Source: Nocardia nova SH22a
GTDB lineage: Bacteria; Actinomycetota; Actinomycetes; Mycobacteriales; Mycobacteriaceae
Reading direction: 5' to 3'
Assembly: GCF_000523235.1 (NCBI RefSeq)
Contig: NZ_CP006850.1
Span: 7,564,001 to 7,628,000 of the forward strand
DNA length: 64,000 nt
The notes beneath the pieces were generated by a model that saw nothing but the letters and a program-made list of their open reading frames with translations, was not told the DNA's origin and did no database searches. Below, piece by piece: positions 42,014 to 50,182 of this stretch. The position numbers were made by a program, and so were the translations under genes. The first letter of the stretch is position 1, and each line of letters opens with the position of its first letter.

Positions 42014-43048
42014 CTACACGATCGGCGGGTTGAGCCGCGCGAAGTCCGGCAGCCGGTAGTACGGGTAGTACGGATACGGCGGCGTCACGGCGCTGACCTT
42101 GTCGAGGCGGGCCAGCTGTCCGGCATCGAGCTGCCAGCCGACCGCGCCGAGGTTCTGCCGCAGTTGCTCCTCGTTACGGGCGCCGACGATGACGGTCGCG
42201 ACGGTCGGGCGCGACAGCAGCCAGTTCAACGCGATCTGCGGCACCGACTTCCCGGTCTCCGCGGCGATCTCGTCGAGGACGTCCACCACGTCGTACAGCA
42301 GCTCGTCGCGGACCGGCGGACCGGCTGCGGCCGTGCGGTGCAGGCGGCTGCCCTCCGGAAGCGGTTGTCCGCGACGGATTCTGCCGGTGAGCCTGCCCCA
42401 GCCCAGCGGGCTCCACACCACCGCCCCGACGCCCTGATCATGGCCGAGCGGCATCAGTTCCCACTCGTAGTCGCGCCCGACGAGCGAGTAGTAGACCTGA
42501 TGGGCGACGTAGCGGGGATGACCTCCGCGATCTGCGGCGGCGAGGGATTTCATCAACTGCCAGCCCGCGAAGTTCGAGGCGCCGACATAGCGAATCTTCC
42601 CGGCGCGCACCAGATCTCCGAGTGCGGAAAGCACCTCCTCGACCGGTGTCGCCGCATCGAAGGCGTGCAGCTGGAACAGGTCGAGGTAGTCGGTGCCGAG
42701 CCGCCGCAGGGCCGCTTCGACCGCGGTGATCAACCGGGACCGGCCGGAGCCACCGTCGGCGGGGCCGGGGCCGGTGGGCAGCGATGCCTTGGTGGACAAC
42801 AGCACTCGATCGCGGCGACCGCGGATCGCCTGGCCCAGCACCTCTTCCGAGGCGCCGTCGGAGTACACGTCCGCGGTGTCGAACATCGTGACACCGGCGT
42901 CCAGCGCCACATCCACCATCCGGCGAGCCTGCGCGGCGTCGGTATCGCCCCAGGCGCCGAACAGTTCGCCGCGGCCGCCGAAGGTACCGGCGCCGAAGCT
43001 GAGGGCGGGAACGAGCAGACCCGATGCGCCCAGTCGGCGATAGTCCAT
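42014..43048 (-). CDS. Aldo/keto reductase
   Basis: 344 residues from the ATG at 43048, preceded by AGGAG at six bases. NADPH-dependent AKR barrel: MDYRRLGASGLLVPALSFGA, catalytic Asp and Tyr in MFDTADVYSDGASEEVLGQA, Lys in VLLSTKAS, His in DYLDLFQLHAFD, and the cofactor end AIVG-type motif VIVGARNEEQLRQNLGAVGW. It converges with the nitrate reductase gene (3 bp apart) and is divergent from a TetR gene that shares an operator region with it, so it is probably repressed by that TetR. Confidence 0.9.
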   Translation of the reverse strand: MDYRRLGASGLLVPALSFGAGTFGGRGELFGAWGDTDAAQARRMVDVALDAGVTMFDTADVYSDGASEEVLGQAIRGRRDRVLLSTKASLPTGPGPADGGSGRSRLITAVEAALRRLGTDYLDLFQLHAFDAATPVEEVLSALGDLVRAGKIRYVGASNFAGWQLMKSLAAADRGGHPRYVAHQVYYSLVGRDYEWELMPLGHDQGVGAVVWSPLGWGRLTGRIRRGQPLPEGSRLHRTAAAGPPVRDELLYDVVDVLDEIAAETGKSVPQIALNWLLSRPTVATVIVGARNEEQLRQNLGAVGWQLDAGQLARLDKVSAVTPPYPYYPYYRLPDFARLNPPIV

Positions 43049-43068
43049 GACAACTCCTAACAGAACCA

Positions 43069-43120
43069 CAGTTTCGTTAATAATCGGGACTGTACACTCG
43101 ATTCGCCACTAACGAAACTG
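43069..43120. promoter_or_regulatory. Paired operator half-sites between the AKR and TetR genes
   Basis: CAGTTTCGTTA at 43069-43079 and its exact complement TAACGAAACTG at 43110-43120 flank the divergent promoter region, 41 bp centre to centre. The symmetry suggests binding of the adjacent TetR at both starts. A TACACT -10 candidate for TetR lies between (43093-43098). Confidence 0.6.
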
Positions 43121-43134
43121 GAGACCCGTTATGA

Positions 43135-43752
43135 GTGCCGATGAGCTCTGAAGAAGTCGCGCCGGGCTCGGTGCGCCCCGGCGGCCGTACCGCCCGCGTG
43201 CGCGAGTCGGTCCTGCGCGCCGCCGGTGATCTGCTCGCCGAACGCGGATTCGCCGCGCTGGATCTCGGCGAGGTGGCCGCCCGTGCGGAGGTCGGCAAGA
43301 CCACGGTGTACCGCCGCTGGCGAACCCCGGCGGGACTGGTGGGCGATCTGATCGCCGAGATGACGGAAACTTCACTGCCGCACGCGGATACCGGTTCGCT
43401 GCGGGGAGATCTGATCGCCAATGCCCGGCTGGTGGCGCGCACACTCACCGATACCCGCCAGGGCCCGCTGTTCAAGGCCCTCGTCGCGGCGGCGATCTGC
43501 GATCCCGACACCGCCGCGGCCCTGCACCACTTCTACGATGTGCGGCTCACCGAATGGGAGCCGTGCATCACCGCGGCGATCGAACGCGGCGAGCTGACCT
43601 CCGGAACCGACGCCCGCACGACACTTTCCGCGGTGTCGGCGCCGCTGTACTACCGCTTCCTCGCCTCCGGCGACCCCATCGACGACGCCGTCGCGGTCAC
43701 CGCCGCCGAGGCCGCGGCGACGGCGGCCGCGGCCGGGCTGTTCCGCCGCTGA
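43135..43752 (+). CDS. TetR-family regulator divergent from the aldo/keto reductase
   Basis: 205 residues. HTH domain: RVRESVLRAAGDLLAERGFA, LDLGEVAARAEVGKTTVYRR, then a C-terminal ligand domain of the TetR_C type (GPLFKALVAAAICDPDTAAA). Start is uncertain: GTG 43135 lies 11 bases after GGAG, whereas ATG 43141 is farther; a seven-codon frame at 43131 (MSADEL, stop) has the best spacing and overlaps both. It probably represses itself and the aldo/keto reductase. Confidence 0.88.
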   Translation: MPMSSEEVAPGSVRPGGRTARVRESVLRAAGDLLAERGFAALDLGEVAARAEVGKTTVYRRWRTPAGLVGDLIAEMTETSLPHADTGSLRGDLIANARLVARTLTDTRQGPLFKALVAAAICDPDTAAALHHFYDVRLTEWEPCITAAIERGELTSGTDARTTLSAVSAPLYYRFLASGDPIDDAVAVTAAEAAATAAAAGLFRR

Positions 43753-43763
43753 GGTCACCCGGC

Positions 43764-44345
43764 TCAGCGGCGCCAGCCGGGATCGCGGCCGGTGAGACCG
43801 ATCAGTCGCTGCCAGTCCGGGGCGTCCGCCGCGACCTCCACGCGCGGCCCGAACAGACCGGGCACACCCTCGGGCGGGGTCTCACGGAACTGTTCGAGCA
43901 GCACCGCCACGTCCTCGTCGGCGGGGCGGTAGTCCTGGCCGGTGGCCCGGGCCAGATCCCAGCCGTGCACCACGACTTCGTCCAGTGCGAATCCCGCCAT
44001 GCCCGCCGCGGGACCGGTGACGCCGCCGACCTCGGTCTCGCCGTCCCACGCGGCCGGATCGCGCCAGGCCTCGGCCAGCGAATCCAGTTGTGCGGTGAGC
44101 AATTCGGCCCAGCCCCCGGGCAAATCGGTCTGCGGAGCGGGCTGCGGCGGAGCGGAGTGCCCGACCCCTTCCTTGGTGGCTCCCTGACGGAACGCCTCGG
44201 TGAAGCCGAGTGCGTGGAACAGCAGATCCCGCACCGTCATCTCCGGACAGGGCGTGGCCGCGTCCAGATCCGCGGTATCGATGGCGGCGACGACCGCCGC
44301 CATCGCCTTCGTCGCGGTCGACAGATCGAACTGCGGTACAGCCAT
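43764..44345 (-). CDS. TIGR03086-type metal-binding protein (mycothiol-dependent DinB fold)
   Basis: 193 residues, ATG 44345 with TAGGAGGAGCAC upstream. N-terminal DinB/maleylpyruvate-isomerase-like four-helix domain: TPCPEMTVRDLLFHALGF (His ligand) and the conserved FALDEVVVHGWDLARATGQ (His ligand), with a short C-terminal extension VPGLFGPRVEVAADAPDWQR. This family is common in mycothiol-producing actinobacteria and is presumed to bind metal and thiol cofactor. Substrate unknown. It converges with the TetR gene, 11 bp apart. Confidence 0.88.
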   Translation of the reverse strand: MAVPQFDLSTATKAMAAVVAAIDTADLDAATPCPEMTVRDLLFHALGFTEAFRQGATKEGVGHSAPPQPAPQTDLPGGWAELLTAQLDSLAEAWRDPAAWDGETEVGGVTGPAAGMAGFALDEVVVHGWDLARATGQDYRPADEDVAVLLEQFRETPPEGVPGLFGPRVEVAADAPDWQRLIGLTGRDPGWRR

Positions 44346-44542
44346 GTGCTCCTCCTACCTGTGGCCCGGACGGGCCGATGTCCACAGATTCGGACGAGAC
44401 GGCGGCGGGAAATTCATCGGGTCCGCGCGACCCGCGGGTTGCCGACTCGACGCTGCCGGGGCATCCTCGACAGTGCCGGACAGGGGAATCCGGCGAGTCG
44501 GACCCTCAGCTCAGCGGATCCTCAGCACGAAGGGAGCAGCCG

Positions 44543-44752
44543 ATGACCGATCGCACCGCCATGCCCCCCTCCGACGACGCGATTCCGGAGGCGGATCGCC
44601 TGGAGCAGAACCTCGATGTGGAGTCGGAGGAGTCGGAGTTCGAACCGCCCGTGCAGACCGCCGATCGGGAGGCGGCCGAGGCGGATCTGCTCGAACAGTC
44701 CATACCGGTCCCCCTCGACGACGAATACGACGAACCGGGCGCCGAGGACTGA
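44543..44752 (+). CDS. Small acidic protein, unknown function
   Basis: 69 residues from the ATG at 44543 with GGGAG at suitable spacing. Highly acidic, no membrane segment, no cysteines. A short motif recurs: PEADRLEQNLDV near residue 15 and EAADLLEQ-like AEADLLEQSIPVPLDD near 46-61. Similar EAD-LEQ motifs are seen in small actinobacterial proteins of unknown role. It converges with menD, 9 bp between the stops. Not recognised further. Confidence 0.65.
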   Translation: MTDRTAMPPSDDAIPEADRLEQNLDVESEESEFEPPVQTADREAAEADLLEQSIPVPLDDEYDEPGAED

Positions 44753-44761
44753 CCTCCGGGT

Positions 44762-46387
44762 TCAGTCGCCGATTCCGGCCTGCACCGCGGCGTGCAGTTC
44801 GCGCAGGCTGGACCGTTCGGTCGCGACCTCCAGCACCCGGATGCCGTGCGCGTTCCCGGTGAGTTCGACGGCGAGTTCGGCCGGATCGACCTGGCGATGC
44901 GGAATGCGGTAGGCCGCGCACAACGCGGCCAGATCCATCCCGTGCGGGGTGCCGAAGATGCGCTCGAACACCCCGGCGTACTGCGGATCGCCCTGTTCGA
45001 GCAGTTCGAAGATGCCGCCGCCGTCGTCGTTGGCGACCACGATGGTCAGATCCGCGGGCCGCGGCTCACCCGGCCCGATCAGCAGACCGGACGCGTCGTG
45101 CAGGAAGGTCAGGTCACCGATCAGTGCGAAGGTGCGGCCGGTATGACTCAGCGCCGCGCCGACCGCACTGGACACCGTGCCGTCGATTCCGGCCACACCG
45201 CGATTGGACAGCACCTTCACGCCCGGGCGCGGATGTGACACCAGCGCGGCGTCGCGGACCGGATTCGAGGCGCCGAGCAGCAGTTGGTCGCCCTCGCGCA
45301 GCGCGTCCATCACCACCGAGGCCACGTGCAGGCCGGTCGGCTTGGGATGGCGGGCCAATTCGGTGCGCACCGCGCGGGTGGCCGATTCGTCGAGGGCGCG
45401 GCAATGTTCCAGCCACTCCGGCCGCGGCGCCCCGGAGGTGACCGCCCGGGTGCCGGTGCCGACCACATTGCCGGACACATCGGGCCAGCGCGGCCCGGTG
45501 GTCAGGGCGAAGACCGTGATGTCCGGATCGGACAGAACCTTCGACACCTGCCGATGCAGTGTCGGGCGTCCGGTGATGATGGCCTGCTTCGGTTTGAGCA
45601 ACGACAGCACCAGCGGATGCAGCGGCGGGCCCGGCATCGCGGCGGTGGGCTCGGCAACCGTCGGCAGCTGCGCCAACTCGGCGCGATATCCGGCGCCGTG
45701 GCCGGAGATGACGACCGTGTCCGGGGTCAGGTCGATGTCGAGCGGCACGTCCAGGGTCGCGTACTGGGTCTCGGTCCACGGCGCGTCACCGGTGCGACCG
45801 GCCGGAATCGGTTCCCCCACGACCGCGTCGGGCACCAGCGGCTCGCGCAGCGGGATGTCGAAGTGCACCGGCCCGGCATTGCCGGAACGGGTACCGCGGG
45901 CGGCGGCCAGCACGCGGCAGACCGCCGCCCGCCACACACTGTTCTGCTTGCGAAAACCGGGCTCCACTTCGGCCAGCCCCAGGCTGATCGCGGCGCGTAC
46001 CTGGCTGCCGAACAGACCGAACTGCTCGACGGTCTGGTTGGCGCCGCTGCCCAGCATCTCGTAGGGCCGGTTGGCGCTCAGCACGATCAGGGGTTGCCGC
46101 GCGTAGTTGGCCTCCAGGACCGCGGGCCCGAGATTGGCCACGGCGGTGCCCGAGGTCATCACCACCGGCACCGGGCAACCGGTGGAGACCGCCATGCCGA
46201 TCGCGAGGAAGCCCGCGGTGCGCTCGTCGATCCGCAGATGCAATCGCAGCCGCCCCGCCGCATCGGCCGCCTGCAGAGCGAAGGCCAGCGGGGCATTCCG
46301 CGAGCCCGGGCACAACACGGCATCCCGCACACCCCCGCGCACCAGTTCGTCCACTACGACCTGGGCCTGTGCTGTCGATGGATTCAC
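44762..46387 (-). CDS. menD: SEPHCHC synthase MenD
   Basis: 541 residues from a GTG. ThDP-dependent enzyme joining isochorismate and 2-oxoglutarate in menaquinone synthesis. MenD signatures: [77 protein letters not shown] and the ThDP/Mg motif [14 protein letters not shown] followed by [14 protein letters not shown]. It is on the minus strand, divergent from the siderophore-interacting gene with 89 bp between starts. The next enzyme, menC, is not adjacent as it is in M. tuberculosis. Confidence 0.95.
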   Translation of the reverse strand: MNPSTAQAQVVVDELVRGGVRDAVLCPGSRNAPLAFALQAADAAGRLRLHLRIDERTAGFLAIGMAVSTGCPVPVVMTSGTAVANLGPAVLEANYARQPLIVLSANRPYEMLGSGANQTVEQFGLFGSQVRAAISLGLAEVEPGFRKQNSVWRAAVCRVLAAARGTRSGNAGPVHFDIPLREPLVPDAVVGEPIPAGRTGDAPWTETQYATLDVPLDIDLTPDTVVISGHGAGYRAELAQLPTVAEPTAAMPGPPLHPLVLSLLKPKQAIITGRPTLHRQVSKVLSDPDITVFALTTGPRWPDVSGNVVGTGTRAVTSGAPRPEWLEHCRALDESATRAVRTELARHPKPTGLHVASVVMDALREGDQLLLGASNPVRDAALVSHPRPGVKVLSNRGVAGIDGTVSSAVGAALSHTGRTFALIGDLTFLHDASGLLIGPGEPRPADLTIVVANDDGGGIFELLEQGDPQYAGVFERIFGTPHGMDLAALCAAYRIPHRQVDPAELAVELTGNAHGIRVLEVATERSSLRELHAAVQAGIGD

Positions 46388-46440
46388 ACCCTCACCCTGT
46401 CACGCCGGTGCGCCGAACGGGAGGTCGGCCCGCTCACACC

Positions 46441-46471
46441 CTGTCAAATTACTTAGGTTTTGCTAACCTAA
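46441..46471 (+). promoter_or_regulatory. Iron-box promoter of the siderophore-interacting gene
   Basis: TTAGGTTTTGCTAACCTAA (46453-46471) matches 17 of 19 positions of the IdeR/DtxR box. It overlaps a promoter CTGTCA (46441-46446), 17-bp spacer, TAACCT (46464-46469). Transcription would start at about the ATG (46477), so the message is probably leaderless and IdeR would block polymerase when iron is plentiful. It also lies in the promoter region of divergent menD. Confidence 0.85.
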
Positions 46472-46476
46472 GACCC

Positions 46477-47298
46477 ATGGCGAAGCGGACCAAATACGTC
46501 AAACCCGAGGAACGGCGGATCCTCACCGCCGAGGTACTCGCGAGCAAACGCGTCAGCCCGAATTTCGTCCGCGTCACGCTGGGCGGGGCGGGGCTGGCCG
46601 AGTTCACTCCGATGGGATTCGATCAGTGGTTCCGGCTGTTCCTGCCGCGCGCCGGTGAATTGCGACTGCCCTCGGCCGCGAGCAACCTCTGGTACGCGCA
46701 ATGGCTGATGATGGGCAAGGACCACCGCCCGGTGGTGCGCAACTACACGGTGCGCGAGTTCCGCCCGGCCGGTGCGGGGGAATTCGGCGAAACCGCCGAG
46801 CTGGACATCGATTTCGCCATGCACGGCGAGGACACCCCGGCCTGCGGCTGGGCGGCGAACACCACGCCCGGCACCCAGGTCGGACTGCTCGACGAGGGCA
46901 TCATGTATCAACCGCCACAGCACAGTTCGTGGTCGCTGCTGGCGGGCGACGAGAGCGCGCTGCCGGCGATCGCGGGCATTCTGCGCTCGGCGCCGCGCGA
47001 GCTACGCGGCGCGGCCTATGTGGAGATCACCCATGCCGACGACGTCCAGGATCTGGGCGAACCGGAAGGGGTGCAGGTGAATTGGCTGGTCCGCAGCGAT
47101 CCGGCCGCCGAGATCGGGAGTCTGGCGCAGGAGGCGGTGCGGTCCGCGGAGTTCGCCGCGGACGGGGTCTACGCCTTCGTGGCCGGGGAGCAGAAGCTCG
47201 CCTCCGGGCTGCGGCGGCACCTGGTCGAGCGCGGTATCGCCAAGGCGGACATCACGTTCACGGGGTATTGGCGGTTCGGGAAATCGGCGCCGGGCTGA
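46477..47298 (+). CDS. Siderophore-interacting protein (FAD ferric-siderophore reductase)
   Basis: 273 residues from the ATG at 46477, six bases after the iron box. SIP/ViuB family: FAD-binding domain with ILTAEVLASKRVSPNFVRVT, HRPVVRNYTVREFRP (the R-x-Y-T flavin motif) and LDIDFAMHGEDTPACGWAAN, then the NAD(P)H domain SWSLLAGDESALPAIAGILR and GVYAFVAGEQKLASGLRRHL, ending ITFTGYWRFGKSAPG. It releases iron from ferric siderophores in the cytoplasm. Its promoter shows direct iron control. It converges with the next gene across a hairpin region. Confidence 0.93.
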   Translation: MAKRTKYVKPEERRILTAEVLASKRVSPNFVRVTLGGAGLAEFTPMGFDQWFRLFLPRAGELRLPSAASNLWYAQWLMMGKDHRPVVRNYTVREFRPAGAGEFGETAELDIDFAMHGEDTPACGWAANTTPGTQVGLLDEGIMYQPPQHSSWSLLAGDESALPAIAGILRSAPRELRGAAYVEITHADDVQDLGEPEGVQVNWLVRSDPAAEIGSLAQEAVRSAEFAADGVYAFVAGEQKLASGLRRHLVERGIAKADITFTGYWRFGKSAPG

Positions 47299-47315
47299 TC
47301 AGCACGGACCGAGAA

Positions 47316-47387
47316 GCGCCGCTCGAGCGGCGCCGACCCCCGCCGTCCGATATCCGGGATCACATCCCATCCGGATACCGGACGGCG
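47316..47387. terminator. Double hairpin terminator region
   Basis: A perfect 18-bp palindrome (47316-47333, GCGCCGCTCGAGCGGCGC) is followed by a long imperfect hairpin (47341-47387). Both lie between convergent genes and probably end transcription in both directions. Confidence 0.7.
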
Positions 47388-47405
47388 AGGTCAGTGCACG
47401 GCAAC

Positions 47406-47852
47406 TCAGCCGGCGTGCCGCTGGACCAGCTCGCCGAGCCGCGGGAGCGCCTCGGTCACATGCTTTTTCGCCGACGAACGCAGCGAGGAGTACGCCTTCT
47501 TCAGCGCCGGGCGCGAGGAGGCCTCGGCCCGCGCGTCGGTCACCGCGAGCAGCGACTCGGCAACCTCGTCGGAGTTGGCGACCAGCAGATCGGCAAATGA
47601 GCCGCTACCCGACGCCTGGTACTGGGCCCAGTACGGCTCCAGCTGCTCGACGAACTTCGGCGCGAAGGACTCCAGCGCGTCCGAGACGATGGTCGGGCTG
47701 ACCTTCTTCACCGCGGCGTACCCGCCCTTCACGGCCAGGCCCGACGCACCCCCCTTATCGGACACCTCCGCATCCAGGACCTCCTGGGCGTCGGCCAGGA
47801 AGGCCGGGCGTTTGGCGTCATCGAGCAGGGATTCAGACAGTGCTGCAACCAC
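47406..47852 (-). CDS. Conserved actinobacterial protein (DUF6918-like)
   Basis: 148 residues from a GTG with GGAGG upstream. Soluble and mostly helical, with no cysteines; phrases ALSESLLDDAKRPAFLADAQ, GGASGLAVKGGYAAVKKVSP, IVSDALESFAPKFVEQLEPY, FADLLVANSDEVAESLLAVT. I recognise a widespread actinobacterial hypothetical family, probably DUF6918, but no function. A -10-like TATAGT (47902-47897) upstream suggests its own promoter, 85 bp after the thioesterase gene. Confidence 0.7.
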   Translation of the reverse strand: MVAALSESLLDDAKRPAFLADAQEVLDAEVSDKGGASGLAVKGGYAAVKKVSPTIVSDALESFAPKFVEQLEPYWAQYQASGSGSFADLLVANSDEVAESLLAVTDARAEASSRPALKKAYSSLRSSAKKHVTEALPRLGELVQRHAG

Positions 47853-47937
47853 TTTCAGGTTCCTCCGGATAGTTTTTCGATGAGCGAGCGCGGGTAACTA
47901 TACGCACCGGACGCATCGGACACACCGTCCTCACCCG

Positions 47938-48594
47938 TCACGGCTGCCAAGGCAGCAACTGCACCATCAGTCCCTCACAATCGGCGAGCAACGTTCCGGA
48001 TTCGTCGCGCAGCCGTGCGGAGACGAAAGTCTTCCGCCCCTCCACCCGGTCCACGGTGCCCTCGACCACCAGCGGAGTCTCCAGCGGCGTAACTTTCCGG
48101 TAGTTGATGTGCAGGAACGCGGTCCGGCTGATCGGCCGCCCGGCGTAGTGCACGAGCGAGCCGAACAGATCGTCGAACAGCAGCGGCAGCACACCGCCGT
48201 GCACGGCGTTGTTCCCGCCGAGGTGGAACCTGCGGAACTCGCCGCGCATCCGCACTCCGGTGGGGCCCGCCTCGGTCATCACCCAGGGCGGCAGCAGCAG
48301 GCTGCCCCGGCCGGGCAGCGAGGGAACCCGGCCGGAGGGGCCCTGCAGTTCCGGTGCGCGGTAGGGCTCGAGCAGTTCGATCAGCGCGTTGGCCTGGTCG
48401 AGCGCCTTGCCGAACACCTCGTCCGGACAGTCGACGGACACGGTGAGGTCCTGGAGCGTGCGCATGGCCTCGAGGAACGGCGCGTAGTTCTCACCCAGCT
48501 CGGCCTCGACCACCTTGGGAAACCCGCCGTGTTTCTCGTACCGGTCGCCGTCGACCGCGCTGGTGTCGATCGACGGTTCCACTCGCTTGCTCAT
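47938..48594 (-). CDS. Hotdog-fold thioesterase (PaaI family)
   Basis: 218 residues from the ATG at 48594; upstream in-frame codons run into menB. An N-terminal helical extension of about 100 residues precedes one PaaI-type hotdog domain: FHLGGNNAVHGGVLPLLFDD with the N-x2-H-G-G and later D pattern used for catalysis, then AFLHINYRKVTPLETPLVVE and RDESGTLLADCEGLMV. It hydrolyses an acyl-CoA. It is divergent from menB with 142 bp between starts, so DHNA-CoA, the MenB product, is a reasonable candidate substrate; this is inference from context. Confidence 0.85.
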   Translation of the reverse strand: MSKRVEPSIDTSAVDGDRYEKHGGFPKVVEAELGENYAPFLEAMRTLQDLTVSVDCPDEVFGKALDQANALIELLEPYRAPELQGPSGRVPSLPGRGSLLLPPWVMTEAGPTGVRMRGEFRRFHLGGNNAVHGGVLPLLFDDLFGSLVHYAGRPISRTAFLHINYRKVTPLETPLVVEGTVDRVEGRKTFVSARLRDESGTLLADCEGLMVQLLPWQP

Positions 48595-48736
48595 ACCAGC
48601 ACGGTAACCCCAGTTCTTACACTGTCCAACCCAACTCGTCGGTAGGGCGGCGATACTCGGCCGAAGCGGGCGAACATCACATTTCGCCGGTCGGGCCCGG
48701 CACATCCGATCCCCGGACGGGGTGCATGATGCTCGG

Positions 48737-49630
48737 GTGACGTTCAATCCGAAACTCTGGGAGCCCGTCGCGGGTTTCGAGGACCTGACCGACATCACCT
48801 ATCACCGGCACGTCGAGCAGGGCACCGTCCGGGTGGCCTTCGACCGCCCGGAGGTGCGCAACGCCTTCCGCCCGCACACGGTCGACGAGCTCTATCGCGC
48901 ACTCGATCACGCGCGGCAGACCTCGGACGTGGGCGCGGTCCTGCTCACCGGCAACGGCCCGAGTCCCAAGGACGGCGGCTGGGCGTTCTGCTCGGGCGGC
49001 GATCAGCGCATCCGCGGCCGCAGCGGCTACCAGTACGCGGACGGCGAGACCGCCGAGACCGTCGACAAGGCCCGCGCCGGACGGCTGCACATCCTCGAGG
49101 TGCAGCGGCTGATCCGGTTCATGCCGAAGGTGGTCATCGCGCTGGTCAACGGCTGGGCCGCGGGCGGCGGGCACAGTCTGCACGTGGTCTGCGATCTGAC
49201 TCTCGCCAGCCGCGAGCACGCCCGCTTCAAGCAGACCGACGCCGATGTGGGCAGTTTCGACGGCGGGTTCGGCAGCGCCTATCTGGCGAAGATGGTGGGC
49301 CAGAAGTTCGCCCGCGAGATCTTCTTCCTCGGCCGCCCCTACACCGCCGAGCAGATGCACGCGATGGGCGCGGTGAACGCGGTCGTCGACCACGACCGGC
49401 TCGAGGACGAGGCCCTGGAGTGGACCGCCGACATCCTCGGCAAATCCCCGCAGGCCCAGCGCATGCTCAAGTACGCGTTCAACCTCACCGACGACGGGCT
49501 CGTCGGGCAGCAGCTGTTCGCCGGTGAGGCCACCCGCCTGGCCTATATGACCGACGAGGCCATCGAGGGCCGCGACGCGTTCCTGGAGAAGCGCGAGCCG
49601 GACTGGTCGCCGTACCCGTACTACTTCTGA
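48737..49630 (+). CDS. menB: 1,4-dihydroxy-2-naphthoyl-CoA synthase
   Basis: 297 residues from the GTG at 48737 (TFNPKLWEPVAGFEDLTDIT); a GTG 15 bp upstream is also possible. Crotonase fold: VAFDRPEVRNAFRPHTVDEL, GGWAFCSGGDQRIRGRSGYQ, oxyanion-hole ALVNGWAAGGGHSLHVVCDL, DADVGSFDGGFGSAYLAKMV and the C-terminal DWSPYPYYF, all close to M. tuberculosis MenB (Rv0548c). It cyclises o-succinylbenzoyl-CoA. No clear SD, consistent with a leaderless message. Confidence 0.95.
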   Translation: MTFNPKLWEPVAGFEDLTDITYHRHVEQGTVRVAFDRPEVRNAFRPHTVDELYRALDHARQTSDVGAVLLTGNGPSPKDGGWAFCSGGDQRIRGRSGYQYADGETAETVDKARAGRLHILEVQRLIRFMPKVVIALVNGWAAGGGHSLHVVCDLTLASREHARFKQTDADVGSFDGGFGSAYLAKMVGQKFAREIFFLGRPYTAEQMHAMGAVNAVVDHDRLEDEALEWTADILGKSPQAQRMLKYAFNLTDDGLVGQQLFAGEATRLAYMTDEAIEGRDAFLEKREPDWSPYPYYF

Positions 49631-49689
49631 GGTTTCGCCGACGTCGTATCCCGCCGGATATCCGCCTCCGGCGGGATTAGGGTCGAGAC

Positions 49690-50085
49690 GTGGACATCCT
49701 CAGCAGCCGGATCATTCTGCGGCCGGTGGACTACGAGCGCACCCTCGCCTTCTACCGGGACGCACTGGAATTGGCGATCGCCCGGGAGTATCCGGGCGGC
49801 ACGGTGTTCTACGCCGGGCAATCGCTGATCGAGGTGGCCGCCCACGGCCGCGCACAGGACGCGCCGACCGGATTCGCGGGCGCTGTGTGGTTGCAGGTGC
49901 GCGATGCCGGGATCGCGGCCACGGAACTGGCCCTGCGCGGCGTTCCGATCGACCGGGCGCCCGTGCGTGAGCCGTGGGGTCTGATCGAGATGTGGCTGCG
50001 CGATCCGGACGGTGTTCCGATCGTGCTGGTCGAGGTGCCCGCCGACCATCCCCTGCGACGGGATTCCCGCACGCCGGGGGACTGA
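49690..50085 (+). CDS. VOC-family protein (Rv0546c-like position)
   Basis: 131 residues from a GTG. Single VOC unit: ILRPVDYERTLAFYRDALEL, GTVFYAGQSLIEVAAHG, then GLIEMWLRDPDGVPIVLVEV, where the D-P-D-G turn and final Glu are typical of glyoxalase/bleomycin-resistance folds. A glyoxalase-like gene (Rv0546c) lies between menB and pitA in M. tuberculosis too. Substrate unknown. Confidence 0.85.
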   Translation: MDILSSRIILRPVDYERTLAFYRDALELAIAREYPGGTVFYAGQSLIEVAAHGRAQDAPTGFAGAVWLQVRDAGIAATELALRGVPIDRAPVREPWGLIEMWLRDPDGVPIVLVEVPADHPLRRDSRTPGD

Positions 50086-50182
50086 TCGCGGATCCGCCCT
50101 GCGCCGCCTTACCATCCGGCTCGACCAGACATTTCGGCAACCTGCCAACCGCATTAACGGATCGATAACGCACACTTAACAG

